Origin: Halalkalicoccus subterraneus
Lineage (GTDB): Archaea; Halobacteriota; Halobacteria; Halobacteriales; Halalkalicoccaceae
Reading direction: 5' to 3'
Length of the DNA stretch: 64,000 nucleotides
Assembly (NCBI RefSeq): GCF_003697815.1
Contig: NZ_RDQG01000006.1
Span: 78,105-142,104, forward strand
The notes beneath the pieces are model-generated. The model saw only the letters and a program-made list of their open reading frames with translations, was not told where the DNA came from and ran no database searches. The position numbers and the translations under genes are program-made. The number at the start of each line of letters is the position of its first letter. The first letter of the stretch is position 1. Positions 35,398 to 43,775 of the stretch are shown here, one piece after another.

Positions 35398-36399
35398 ATG
35401 CAATCGGATCGGGGCTGGTGGTTGATTTTGCCGCGGCCAGTCCGCCGGCTTCCAGCCGATCTCGCGGCCGTGATCGTCCTGACGCTGCTGACGGTGCTTG
35501 CGGTGTTCCTGCCGATCGTTCGCGAGACGTCCCTTCGCGTTCTCTTCGGATTGCCGTTCGTGCTCTTCCTTCCCGGCTACGCGTTCATCGCCGCGTTGTT
35601 CCCCGAACGAGGGAGTGTACCGACCGACGAAGAAACCGTAAGCAGGGGTGGAGGGATCGATCCGATCGAGCGGGTCGCGCTCGCCTTCGGGACCAGTATC
35701 GCGATCGTCCCCCTGCTGGGATTGATTTTGAACTTCACGCCATGGGGACTCCGGCTGACACCGATCGTTCTGAGCGTAAGCGCGTTCACGATCGGGTGTA
35801 CTATCGTAGGCGCTGTTCGACGATGGGAGTTAGAGCCCGAGAAGCAATTCTCGGTGCCGTATCAGGAGTGGCTCGTCGCTGGGCGTGCGGAGCTCTTCGA
35901 ACCTGACGATCGAATCGATGCTGCACTGACCGTGGGGCTCGTTTTGGCGTTGTTGCTCGCGGTCGGCAGTGTGGGTTTTGCCGTCGCCTACCCACAGCCC
36001 GGCGAATCGTTCTCCGAGTTCTATCTGCTGACTGAGAACGAAGACGGCGACCGCGTCGCTGATAACTACCCGGAGGAGTTTGTACAGGGCGAGCCCCAGT
36101 CGCTGATCGTCGGGATCGGGAACAACGAACACGAGACGGTTGACTATTCAGTGGTGGTCCAGCTCGAACGGGTCGAAGGGGAGGGCAACCAATCCGAGGT
36201 GGTCGAACGCGAGGAGCTCGACCGGTTCGGAACGACCCTTGAACACAACGAAACCTATCAGGAGTCCCAGACGGTGACGCCGACGATGGCCGGTGAGGAA
36301 CTCCGGCTGAACTTCTTGCTGTATACGGGAGAGATACCCGCTCAACCGACCCGCGAGAACGCCTATCGGGAGACCCATCTCTGGATTGACGTCGAGTAA
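35398..36399 (+). CDS. DUF1616-domain membrane protein
   Basis: This 333-residue protein has about four N-terminal spans and a conserved block F-G-L-P-F-V-L-F-L-P-G-Y-A-F-I-A-A-L-F-P-E (about residues 49-69), characteristic of DUF1616. A further span (about 180-200) precedes an acidic, extracytoplasmic-looking beta domain (about 200-333) that contains I-V-G-I-G-N-N-E-H-E, similar to cell-surface Ig-type domains. The start at 35398 (MQSDRGWW) is chosen because the upstream codons belong to the previous gene's frame shadow. DUF1616 proteins commonly lie beside haloarchaeal surface-glycan loci. Function is unknown. Confidence 0.85.
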   Translation: MQSDRGWWLILPRPVRRLPADLAAVIVLTLLTVLAVFLPIVRETSLRVLFGLPFVLFLPGYAFIAALFPERGSVPTDEETVSRGGGIDPIERVALAFGTSIAIVPLLGLILNFTPWGLRLTPIVLSVSAFTIGCTIVGAVRRWELEPEKQFSVPYQEWLVAGRAELFEPDDRIDAALTVGLVLALLLAVGSVGFAVAYPQPGESFSEFYLLTENEDGDRVADNYPEEFVQGEPQSLIVGIGNNEHETVDYSVVVQLERVEGEGNQSEVVEREELDRFGTTLEHNETYQESQTVTPTMAGEELRLNFLLYTGEIPAQPTRENAYRETHLWIDVE

Positions 36400-36747
36400 A
36401 CCCCCGCTCTACTCGGACTCGACGTTGCAGGATCTGGTGAGTCCTCTGGACTAGTATGGTTTGACTGTCCATGATGCACTCATCGAGAAGTGTCAACTAT
36501 TTCTAATTATCTCTAGCTTGTCCTGTATTTCTTTGTCACCCATCGTTCGTTTTCTTTTTGGTCAGTAATCATGCAAAATCCAAATAATCCGACAGTGTAT
36601 TATTATTTGTATAAGAAGCAATCAAATATCTGTAAAATAGATGTGGACTATGTGAACGAAATGGATTAACTATCTTCCATTCATTACGAAGATAGTGTAC
36701 TTCTGCGGACATTTATTGTCTTCCCGATTCTGGGATGAAGGAGGGGA
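36400..36747 (+). promoter_or_regulatory. AT-rich promoter region with a perfect inverted repeat
   Basis: These 348 AT-rich bases hold no gene. A perfect inverted repeat, ACTATCTTC-N10-GAAGATAGT (36669-36696), lies 51 bases before the GT2 ATG. A TATA-like catttattg (36709-36717) is about 31-39 bases before the ATG. An unusually complete Shine-Dalgarno aaggaggg (36738-36745) lies just before it. Together these suggest a regulated promoter with a short leader, where a dimeric regulator binds upstream of TATA. Confidence 0.5.
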
Positions 36748-37845
36748 ATGACTGATACTCAACACTCCGAGTCAGCAGAGCAGGCATCTACCCAATCGGA
36801 GGTCTTTCTATCAAGTGCGCAGGAATCGGTTGTGGACGGGACGCGAACAGTTGATAGCTCTTCCGAGACATTTGACATTAATACTGAGGAATTATTCGAG
36901 ACCCTCGAAGCCGACGTGGAGTGGGAGGATACGTACGTTCTCGTCGGTATCCCGGCGTACAACGCCGCGGACTCGATCGGCCGGGTCGTCAAGAAGGTCA
37001 AAGCCTTCGCTGATCACGTACTCGTCGTTGACGATGGAAGCGCCGATGCAACGGCCAAACAAGCACGCGAGGCCGGTGCAGAGGTCGTTTCCCACAAACG
37101 CAATCGCGGGTACGGTGGGGCACTCCAGACTATCTTCCGGCAGGCCAACGACCATGGCACGGATCTTCTGGTCACACTTGATGCCGACGAACAACACGAT
37201 CCACGGACTATTCCACGACTAATCGAAGCTACGACCACCTCCACCGCTGATATCGTCATCGGAAGTCGGTATACGGACGACGCCGCCACGGACCTGCCGT
37301 TCGTTCGGTCGATCGGGTTGGGGATCGTGAATCTCCTCACGAACTGGAGTATGGGACGACTTTCGCCCCACAACTGGATCTTAGATACGCAGAGCGGTTT
37401 TCGGGCGTACAGTAGCGAGGCCATCGAGTCGCTTGCCTTCACCGATCGGATCGGCGATGGGATGTGGGCGAGCACCAATATCCTCTATCACGCCCAACAG
37501 GAGGGGTTTGACTTTACAGAGGTCGGGACCACTATTCGCTACGATGTCGAGCAGGGGAGTACGGAAGGGGCACTCTCACACGGATTCGGGTTGGTGAAGA
37601 ACATCTCCCGATTCGCCCAACGAACCCACCCGCTCTTGTTGCTCGGCGTACCGGGCGTTCTCTGTGCGATTATCGGGATCTTCGTCGCCATCCTCTCACT
37701 CCAATTCGTCCTCCTATCGCAGTTCTCACTGGCGTTAGTCGCGTACGTGGTCTCCTCGGCTGGTCTGTTGCTCTTTGGGTTCTCGCTCATGTTTTTGGGA
37801 GTGTTGTTACATGCCTTCAACATCCATCCGTTCTTCGACGAGTAG
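36748..37845 (+). CDS. Membrane-anchored GT2 glycosyltransferase, dolichyl-phosphate type
   Basis: This 365-residue protein has an acidic 55-residue N-terminal extension, a GT2 domain (about 60-280) and two C-terminal spans (about 296-322 and 328-352). The core has Y-V-L-V-G-I-P-A-Y-N, V-V-D-D-G-S-A-D, L-D-A-D-E-Q-H-D-P (the DxD site) and D-T-Q-S-G-F-R-A-Y, typical of dolichyl-phosphate-sugar synthases with a membrane tail. The likely role is charging dolichyl phosphate with a sugar for surface glycan building. The Ser/Thr-rich acidic N-terminus is unusual for the family and may be regulatory. It has its own promoter region with inverted repeat and Shine-Dalgarno sequence. Confidence 0.88.
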   Translation: MTDTQHSESAEQASTQSEVFLSSAQESVVDGTRTVDSSSETFDINTEELFETLEADVEWEDTYVLVGIPAYNAADSIGRVVKKVKAFADHVLVVDDGSADATAKQAREAGAEVVSHKRNRGYGGALQTIFRQANDHGTDLLVTLDADEQHDPRTIPRLIEATTTSTADIVIGSRYTDDAATDLPFVRSIGLGIVNLLTNWSMGRLSPHNWILDTQSGFRAYSSEAIESLAFTDRIGDGMWASTNILYHAQQEGFDFTEVGTTIRYDVEQGSTEGALSHGFGLVKNISRFAQRTHPLLLLGVPGVLCAIIGIFVAILSLQFVLLSQFSLALVAYVVSSAGLLLFGFSLMFLGVLLHAFNIHPFFDE

Positions 37846-37989
37846 TCCCACCAGACCGTATCTCTAATAGAGTATCTTTGATATATCTGAGATGAGTCGA
37901 AGAGATATCAGAGCGCCAGCTACGGGTGTAGCGTTCGGAAAATCGGAGTCGATAGCTAGTCGCCGTGAGGCGACAGCTGAAATCCGGTA

Positions 37990-38184
37990 TTAATTGCGGA
38001 CGACGTTCGTCGCGCGGGGGCCCTTAGGGGCTTGTTCGATGCCAAATTCGATTTCCTGCCCTTCTTCGAGGTCCGGGCCGCCAACGTCCTCCATGTGGAA
38101 GAAAACGTCATCGTCCGCATCCTCAGTGGAAATAAATCCGTAACCGCCAGTATCGTTGAAGAAATCAACTTTTCCGTTTGCCAT
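37990..38184 (-). CDS. Cold-shock domain protein
   Basis: This 64-residue protein is a complete cold-shock domain: M-A-N-G-K-V-D-F-F-N at the start, RNP1 G-G-Y-G-F-I-S (residues about 13-19) and RNP2 D-V-F-F-H-M (about 26-31), with the usual E-F-G-I-E at the end. It binds single-stranded RNA or DNA and acts as an RNA chaperone. Acidic residues replace some basic ones, as expected for a haloarchaeon. ATG at 38184 is preferred over a TTG three codons upstream. Confidence 0.93.
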   Translation of the reverse strand: MANGKVDFFNDTGGYGFISTEDADDDVFFHMEDVGGPDLEEGQEIEFGIEQAPKGPRATNVVRN

Positions 38185-38301
38185 TGCAAACAAATGTACA
38201 CCCGAGAGGGAGATAACACTTGCGAGGGTCGCGGTATCATACCCTCTTCGATTTCGTATCGTGGTAGATGGGCGCTCGTTCCAGAAAACGCCTCTCAGTA
38301 T

Positions 38302-38481
38302 TCACTCCTCCGTGTTCATTGGTACGACGTTATTCGCGCCACAGTCCGGGCATTCCTCGTCGTAGATATTGAACCGCGACTCACACGTCCGGCATCGATA
38401 GGACGCGTTCTCTTCGGCGCTTTCCTGCGCAGTCTGCTTGAACTGCTCGACCTCTCGTCCGATCTTTTCGAAGAATCCCAT
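38302..38481 (-). CDS. Small zinc-ribbon protein
   Basis: This 59-residue protein has an N-terminal amphipathic helix (M-G-F-F-E-K-I-G-R-E-V-E-Q-F-K) followed by C-R-T-C (about residues 30-33) and C-P-D-C-G (about 45-49). The metal ligands form a zinc ribbon similar to RNA polymerase- or ribosome-linked small proteins. The start is set at 38481 because the upstream frame has no matching composition. It lies between the cold-shock protein and the nucleotidyltransferase, in the same orientation as both. Confidence 0.78.
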   Translation of the reverse strand: MGFFEKIGREVEQFKQTAQESAEENASYRCRTCESRFNIYDEECPDCGANNVVPMNTEE

Positions 38482-38711
38482 CAGTTTGCTACTACGTGGT
38501 GGGCGAGCGGGATAAGCGTTCACCAGACCACGAGTAGATCTACACGCTCTCCTCACGCGTTCCCTGACATCTGAACTGGGTCGGTGCCTTCTCGTTGTCG
38601 TCAAGCGACTGTGAATCGAGCCCGACGAGCCTCACGTCCGATTGCATCTCGGGGTGTCGTCCACGATGTCGGTCACAGTATCTCACTCGCAGAACGTGGT
38701 ATACGGAACCG

Positions 38712-39677
38712 TCACTCGGCGTTCAGCTGTGTATATTCGCCGATGAGCGCGCCGTCGAGATTCACCGACCGCACCTCTGCCTCGTGATCGATGATCGAGT
38801 GATCGATATCGCTGTCCTCGACACGGGCACTCCCGAAGATGACCGAGTGGTCGACCGTCGCGTTCTGCAGTACTGCGTTCCCGAGGATATGGGCGTTCGT
38901 CCCCAGTTCCGTGTTCTCGACGATCGCATCGTCCGCCACGTAGCTCTCGCCATTCATCTGCCACTCGAGGGCCTCGAGGTAGCTCTCGGCGGTCCCGATG
39001 TCGAACCACGCCTCGTCGAACGTGTAGGCGTACACCGGCTGATCCTCGTGGAGCCACTGGATGAACCAGCCCGGTTCGTCGGGGTTGTTGCCCGCCTCGA
39101 GATACTCGTCCAATCGGTCCAGGGTTGCGGCCGGGAACGCATAGCAGGCGATCGAGACGAGGGTGCTTTTGGGGTCGTCGGGCTTCTCCTGGAACGCCGT
39201 GACCCGGTCGCCCTCGAGGTCGACGAGCCCGTAGGATTTCGCCTGTTCGCGGCTCTCGACGTCGTAGGCCGCAAGCGTCGGCTCGCCGTTCGCCTCGAAT
39301 GTATCGAGGAAGTCACTCAGGTCGAAGCTGATGACGTTGTCCCCGGCGACGATCAGGGTGTCCTCGTCGACCTCCTCGCGATCGACGAGCTCAGCCAGCG
39401 CGCCGACCACGCCCAGTTTCTCGTCTTCCCGTGTGGTGCCCTCGATCGACAGCGTCGGTTTCTCGAACCGGCTCTCGGCGAGGTACTCCCGGAAGTCCGT
39501 CTCGAAACACTCGTTCGTGCTCACGAAGACCTCCGAAATTCGTTCGTCAGCCTCGAGACCGGCGAAGATCCGATCGATGACCGTCGTCTCGCCCATCGGT
39601 AGGAACATCTTGGGACGCTCCTTCGTAATGGGCCAGAGCCGTGTCGCATATCCTCCCGCGAGTACGATTGCCTTCAT
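38712..39677 (-). CDS. Sugar-1-phosphate nucleotidyltransferase (RmlA/GalU-like, AglF-type)
   Basis: This 321-residue enzyme makes a nucleotide sugar from a sugar-1-phosphate and an NTP. The N-terminal signature is L-A-G-G-Y-A-T-R-L-W-P-I-T-K-E-R-P-K, the family's pyrophosphate-binding loop, followed by L-I-V-A-G-D-N near the active site. From about residue 235 a left-handed beta-helix of hexapeptide-like repeats (N-T-E-L-G, N-A-H-I-L-G, N-A-T-V-D, S-V-I-F-G) follows, as in archaeal glucose-1-phosphate uridylyl- or thymidylyltransferases. Which base and sugar are used is not clear. It probably feeds the glycosyltransferases on both sides. Confidence 0.9.
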   Translation of the reverse strand: MKAIVLAGGYATRLWPITKERPKMFLPMGETTVIDRIFAGLEADERISEVFVSTNECFETDFREYLAESRFEKPTLSIEGTTREDEKLGVVGALAELVDREEVDEDTLIVAGDNVISFDLSDFLDTFEANGEPTLAAYDVESREQAKSYGLVDLEGDRVTAFQEKPDDPKSTLVSIACYAFPAATLDRLDEYLEAGNNPDEPGWFIQWLHEDQPVYAYTFDEAWFDIGTAESYLEALEWQMNGESYVADDAIVENTELGTNAHILGNAVLQNATVDHSVIFGSARVEDSDIDHSIIDHEAEVRSVNLDGALIGEYTQLNAE

Positions 39678-39820
39678 CTCTCTATTCTCTCTTTCAGTAG
39701 GCTTGTATATATGATTTTACCTCAAAGTTCTCTATATCGATACTATGGCATTGATTATCATAATTATTCGAACGACGAATATCGGTCGGTTTTTGAGAGC
39801 TGCTCAGAGAACCCCTAGTA

Positions 39821-39988
39821 ATGAGTCGAGGACGCTTTCTTCGGTCGGTTTTTTCTCAATCACGCCGGACGGTTTGTTCCGATCTCGCGGCGGTGATTGG
39901 AACCGTCGCCGCGATCGGATGGCCTCGCTCGCAGAACCGGGTGCGACGACGACCGGAGCGCTGTGAGAAAACGGAGCTTCGGTGGTGA
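39821..39988 (+). pseudogene. Possible N-terminal remnant of a DUF1616-like gene
   Basis: A 55-codon frame starts at ATG 39821 and includes S-D-L-A-A-V-I-G-T-V-A-A-I. This resembles the first span of the DUF1616 gene at 35398 (A-D-L-A-A-V-I-V-L-T). It ends in TGA 39986-39988, which overlaps a GTG start codon of the O-antigen-ligase-like gene by the four bases GTGA. It may be a truncated leftover or a small leader protein. The similarity is short, so confidence is low. Confidence 0.3.
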
Positions 39989-41157
39989 ACGCAGTAGTCA
40001 AGCCGCCGACGTGGGGCGGGCCGGTGGTCGCACTCTGTTGTGTGCTGGCGAGCATCTGTGTGACGGTCTGGTTTCTGCCCTCGCAGATCGGCTACCTGCT
40101 GTCGGGTGGCATGCTGCTTGTCGCGATCGGCTATGGCGTGCTGACAGGGGTGTCCATCCGGACGGATCGCGTCTTTTTGGTCCTGTTCGGGCTGTACTGG
40201 CTGGCCCTCGCCGGGAACTACTACGTGACGCGAACCGACCCACTGCTGTTGTACGTCCTCGTCACCCCGATCGCAGTCGGAGCGACCGTGGTCGTTCTGC
40301 CGGCTCTGATCGCGGACGACCGACTGGTGTTCGCGAAGCTACTTACCGGGGTGAGTCTCCTGCTTACGTTTGTGGGGCTTGGGATGCTCGCGATGGAGAC
40401 GCGGACCGACGAGCAGCTGTTCGCGTACGTGGCTGGCCCAGTGCTAGGCTACGAGGGCTATCGGATCACTTCCGTGTTCAGCTACTGGAACACGTACGGC
40501 TTCCTGATGATGGTCGGATTCTTGAGTTCCCTGTACGTGTATCTGGAGGAACGGGGCGTGCTGTGGGCGCTGTCTCTTCTGATCGCGTTCGCCGGGCTCG
40601 TACTCAGTAACGGGGAGGCTGCCTACGTTGGTGCCGGTGCCGGAGGGATTGTTATGGCTGCCGGGTACAGTTTCTCTGTCTTTCTCGGATTCTTGCTTCT
40701 GGGGATTGCTAGTACGGGTACGATGGTCCGGACCGGCCAGCTGCAGGCGCTGTTCGATTCCGGACTGTCAGGGCGATTATCCCTGTGGGAGGGGACCGTT
40801 CGTCGGCTCCTAGATGACCCCTACGTCGGGATCGGCTTCGAGAATCCCGGCGCCGAGATCATGCCGTATAGCGACTGGAAGACTGGTGTTGGCCCCCACA
40901 ACGCCTACCTACATATTCTCCTCAATACCGGTATCATCGCCGGGTCGATCTACCTCGTCGCCCTTGCCTACGGTGCGCTCCGGTCGATGTGGTCCCTGAC
41001 GACGACCTGGGACTTCTACGTCGTCGGAGTTCTAATCGCGATTCTGGTCCATATCGTCTTCGAGTCGGTCACGCTTGGTGGATTGAGCATGACGTCCGTG
41101 TTCTTCGGCCTGTTTCTCGGCCTCAGTCTGTATAATTATCCTCCGACTATTCATTAG
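39982..41157 (+). CDS. O-antigen ligase/polymerase-like membrane protein
   Basis: This 391-residue protein has about ten spans and a large loop with R-L-S-L-W-E-G-T-V-R-R-L, G-I-G-F-E-N-P and G-P-H-N-A-Y-L-H-I-L-L-N-T-G (about residues 262-322). That is the arrangement of the Wzy/WaaL/O-antigen ligase family, in which conserved Arg and His residues handle the lipid-linked glycan outside the membrane. The expected role is polymerising or attaching surface polysaccharide. The start is GTG at 39982, with another GTG directly after it at 39985. The gene lies between a nucleotidyltransferase and a GT2, consistent with a glycan locus. Confidence 0.85.
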   Translation: MVNAVVKPPTWGGPVVALCCVLASICVTVWFLPSQIGYLLSGGMLLVAIGYGVLTGVSIRTDRVFLVLFGLYWLALAGNYYVTRTDPLLLYVLVTPIAVGATVVVLPALIADDRLVFAKLLTGVSLLLTFVGLGMLAMETRTDEQLFAYVAGPVLGYEGYRITSVFSYWNTYGFLMMVGFLSSLYVYLEERGVLWALSLLIAFAGLVLSNGEAAYVGAGAGGIVMAAGYSFSVFLGFLLLGIASTGTMVRTGQLQALFDSGLSGRLSLWEGTVRRLLDDPYVGIGFENPGAEIMPYSDWKTGVGPHNAYLHILLNTGIIAGSIYLVALAYGALRSMWSLTTTWDFYVVGVLIAILVHIVFESVTLGGLSMTSVFFGLFLGLSLYNYPPTIH

Positions 41158-41369
41158 TATAGATAATGATATATATTCCACTAATTACCACATACCTATT
41201 GATACGTTTATACAGAAACATTTTTATGCAATGTAGTATATGTCTTCCATAGGACAGAGCTTCGGACAAAAATAAGCTGATTGACAGCAGGTGGGAATTG
41301 CTGATACCCTCTTCTTGAAGGTAATATCCGGTGCCCCGGCCTGCTGATCTCTTGCACCCACTACTATAA

Positions 41370-42587
41370 ATGTCAACAAAAAACCAACAAACGACCCAGA
41401 GCGGCTACGAACAGTCGGTCTCTGAGCAGGAACGCGGGCAGGAACTCCTTCTCAGAGCGGATAGTGCGACCACTCCTCGACTTAGCGTCGTCATGCCGAC
41501 GCTCAACGAGGAGGAAGGAATCACCGAGTGCATCGATCGCATCAGGACCGCGATCCACGAGCTGGGCATTCCCAGCGAGATCATCGTCAGCGACAGCTCG
41601 ACCGACCGCACCCCCGAGATCGCCCGCGAGATGGGGGCGATCGTGGTGACGCCCGACGAGCCGGGCTATGGCTACGCGTACCGGTACGCCTTCGAGCACG
41701 CCCGTGGGGAGTACATCGTGATCGGCGACGCCGACACGACCTACGACTTCGAGGACATTCCGCGATTGCTCGACCATCTGCAAGAGGAGGACGCGGACAT
41801 GGTCATGGGCAGTCGCCTCGGCGGTGAGATCAAACCCGGTGCGATGCCCGCGCTGCACCAGTACGTTGGCAATCCGGCGTTGACGAAGTTCCTGAACACG
41901 TTCTATGGCGCTGGTGTGAGTGACGCCCACAGTGGGTTCCGGATCATCCGGAGTGACTCGTTGGAGGCGCTCGATCTGAAGACCAATGGGATGGAGTTTG
42001 CCAGCGAAATGATCATGGAGGCCGGGGCTAGTGACATGAAGATCGTCGAGGTGCCCATTACGTATCACGAGCGCGAGGGTGAGGCGAACCTCGAGAGCTT
42101 TACCGACGGGTGGCGCCACGTCCGGTTTATGCTCGAGAACGCCCCTGGGTACCTGTTCTCGGTACCGGGGATCGTGCTGACTGCCATCGGGATGCTGGTG
42201 ATGGGGCTTTCGACGTTCGGGGTGCCGATCAGTGGTGTCGCCCCTGGTGTGCATTCGATGATTGCCGGCAGCCTGCTGACGATCGTTGGTTACCAAGTGA
42301 TCAGTCTGGGTGTGTTCGCCGCGGTGACGAGCGACCCGATCCAGAAACCCACGGACCCGATCACGACGTGGGCCGTTGAGAACATCGGACTAGAGTACGG
42401 AGCAGGAGCCGGAGCGGTGATCTTCGGGCTCGGGGCGATCGGTGCGCTCTTGCTTATTGGACAGTGGGCCGCCTCCGGATTCTCGACGTTGACCTTTACA
42501 ACGTTGTCGCTTGCTTCGTTTACGGCGATCGTGATCGGGACCCAGACCGTGTTCTCGTCGTTCTTCTTGAGCGCGGTCAATCAGTAG
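41370..42587 (+). CDS. Membrane-anchored GT2 glycosyltransferase (dolichyl-phosphate hexosyltransferase type)
   Basis: This 405-residue protein has an N-terminal GT2 domain (about 35-265) and about four C-terminal spans (about 266-400). The catalytic core shows L-S-V-V-M-P-T-L-N-E-E-E-G, S-D-S-S-T-D-R-T-P, G-D-A-D-T-T-Y-D-F (DxD) and D-A-H-S-G-F-R-I-I. The motif S-G-F-R is typical of dolichyl-phosphate glucose/mannose-type synthases, so it probably loads a hexose on dolichyl phosphate at the cytosolic side. A TATA-like ctactataaa directly abuts the ATG, too close to be its promoter, so transcription may start elsewhere. Confidence 0.88.
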   Translation: MSTKNQQTTQSGYEQSVSEQERGQELLLRADSATTPRLSVVMPTLNEEEGITECIDRIRTAIHELGIPSEIIVSDSSTDRTPEIAREMGAIVVTPDEPGYGYAYRYAFEHARGEYIVIGDADTTYDFEDIPRLLDHLQEEDADMVMGSRLGGEIKPGAMPALHQYVGNPALTKFLNTFYGAGVSDAHSGFRIIRSDSLEALDLKTNGMEFASEMIMEAGASDMKIVEVPITYHEREGEANLESFTDGWRHVRFMLENAPGYLFSVPGIVLTAIGMLVMGLSTFGVPISGVAPGVHSMIAGSLLTIVGYQVISLGVFAAVTSDPIQKPTDPITTWAVENIGLEYGAGAGAVIFGLGAIGALLLIGQWAASGFSTLTFTTLSLASFTAIVIGTQTVFSSFFLSAVNQ

Positions 42588-42991
42588 TTCGGTCGATCTG
42601 TTTTTCGACTGAGGAGTTGGTCGTCGGCATATTTCGTGTTACCCACGATTGTAGTCCGCGAAGTCCTGTCTCCATACTGGGTCACGTTGCACTGGCATTC
42701 TAGACTACCACCACTCCCACGTAGTGGTGAGTCGCGAATATTCTTTCTGAAGACGGTTATACCGCATTCTCACTCAAGAACGGCGCCGCATACAACGACG
42801 AGGTCACGATCGAAGGGCGTACTCGACAAGCCGCCGTAGTGTAAGCGACAAACACGCTCGCTACTGATCAGTAATCGTATAGGGGGATCAGGTTCGGCGT
42901 CGCGACTCGGTGTTGTCCGCTACTAGAGTTGGGACGGCGTTCGTGGGAGGACATTTGAGCTGCTTGAGCGGAGAGGTGAGGACAGGACAGA
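42588..42991. other. Intergenic stretch with one hairpin
   Basis: No gene is seen in these 404 bases. A seven-base inverted repeat, CACCACT-N7-AGTGGTG (42709-42729), could form a hairpin between the GT2 gene and the decayed aldolase. Its role is unclear. Codon-like composition is absent in all frames. Confidence 0.35.
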
Positions 42992-43520
42992 TTAGGGAAT
43001 TCGCTCCTCGATCGCATCACCCAGTAGCGCGGATGCAGAGCCCAGCGAGAGCAGTTGCCAGCCTTCCTCGACGAACTCGGATTCGTCGTTCGAGCCCACC
43101 CAGTAGCCCGGCACGATGTCGTTCTCTTGGGACGCTCTGAGCACGCGATCGACGGCGTTCTTGAACTCTGTCGAATCAGGACTCACGCCCATGAAGTTCG
43201 AGAGGTCGTTCGGGCCGACGAGCAACGAGTCGATTCCGTCGATCGCCGCCACTTCTTCGATCTGCTCGATGATCTCCGGTGTTTCGACCTGTTCGACTTC
43301 CTTTGGATCCCCGGCGGGGATCCGGACAAGGCCGGCGGTGTCGTCGGGGAACGTCGCCATCTTGTGGCGGATCTCCTCGATCCAGATGGCGCCGTGCTCG
43401 CCGTCGACCCACACCCAGTCGGTCGTCGGATGTTGCGAGACGATTGCCGCAGAGTCGATGCCCTGCATCGGGTCCGAGATCTCGTAGAGAGGGTTGCCGC
43501 TCTCGAGTTTTTCGGAGAAA
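42992..43520 (-). pseudogene. HpcH/HpaI-type aldolase, decayed by internal deletion
   Basis: The frame shows F-S-E-K-L-E-S-G-N-P-L-Y at its 5' end, W-V-W-V-D-G-E-H-G-A-I-W-I-E in the centre, then jumps from P-A-G-D-P-K-E-V directly to E-Q-V-E-T-P-E-I-I-E-Q, and finishes with L-L-V-G-P-N-D-L-S. In intact HpcH/HpaI aldolases roughly 80 residues separate these blocks, carrying the G-A-x-G-(I/V)-x-V-P strand and part of the active site. No start codon matches the normal N-terminus. The total is about 175 codons instead of about 250. It therefore seems a nonfunctional, in-frame-deleted gene. Confidence 0.75.
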
Positions 43521-43775
43521 CTCCTACCCGTGTCGTGTGCGTGTTGACGATCTTCCCTTTTGAGAATTATATTGACACTTTCGCGATTTCGTGTAGTCCG
43601 GGTTGCTTGATCGGATACTCAATGGGACAGTGAGATTGCGAGACTGGGCTGTTGTCTGTGGCTTGTAGTGTCCGTAGTTTGGCCACAGTGCTTGGTGATG
43701 ATCAGAAACGTGTGGATCGCTCGACCACGATCCAGCGTCAATGACGCTTTCTACGAACGACTCGTGTGCGTTGGG

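Noticed and set aside
38595..39602. Plus-strand open frame of 335 codons over the nucleotidyltransferase
   Set aside because: The opposite strand has an intact nucleotidyltransferase signature and hexapeptide repeats. The plus-strand peptide has no motif.
41361..41370. TATA-like ctactataaa as promoter of the GT2 at 41370
   Set aside because: It touches the start codon. Transcription beginning about 25 bases downstream would be inside the gene, and no suitable later start exists before the catalytic core.
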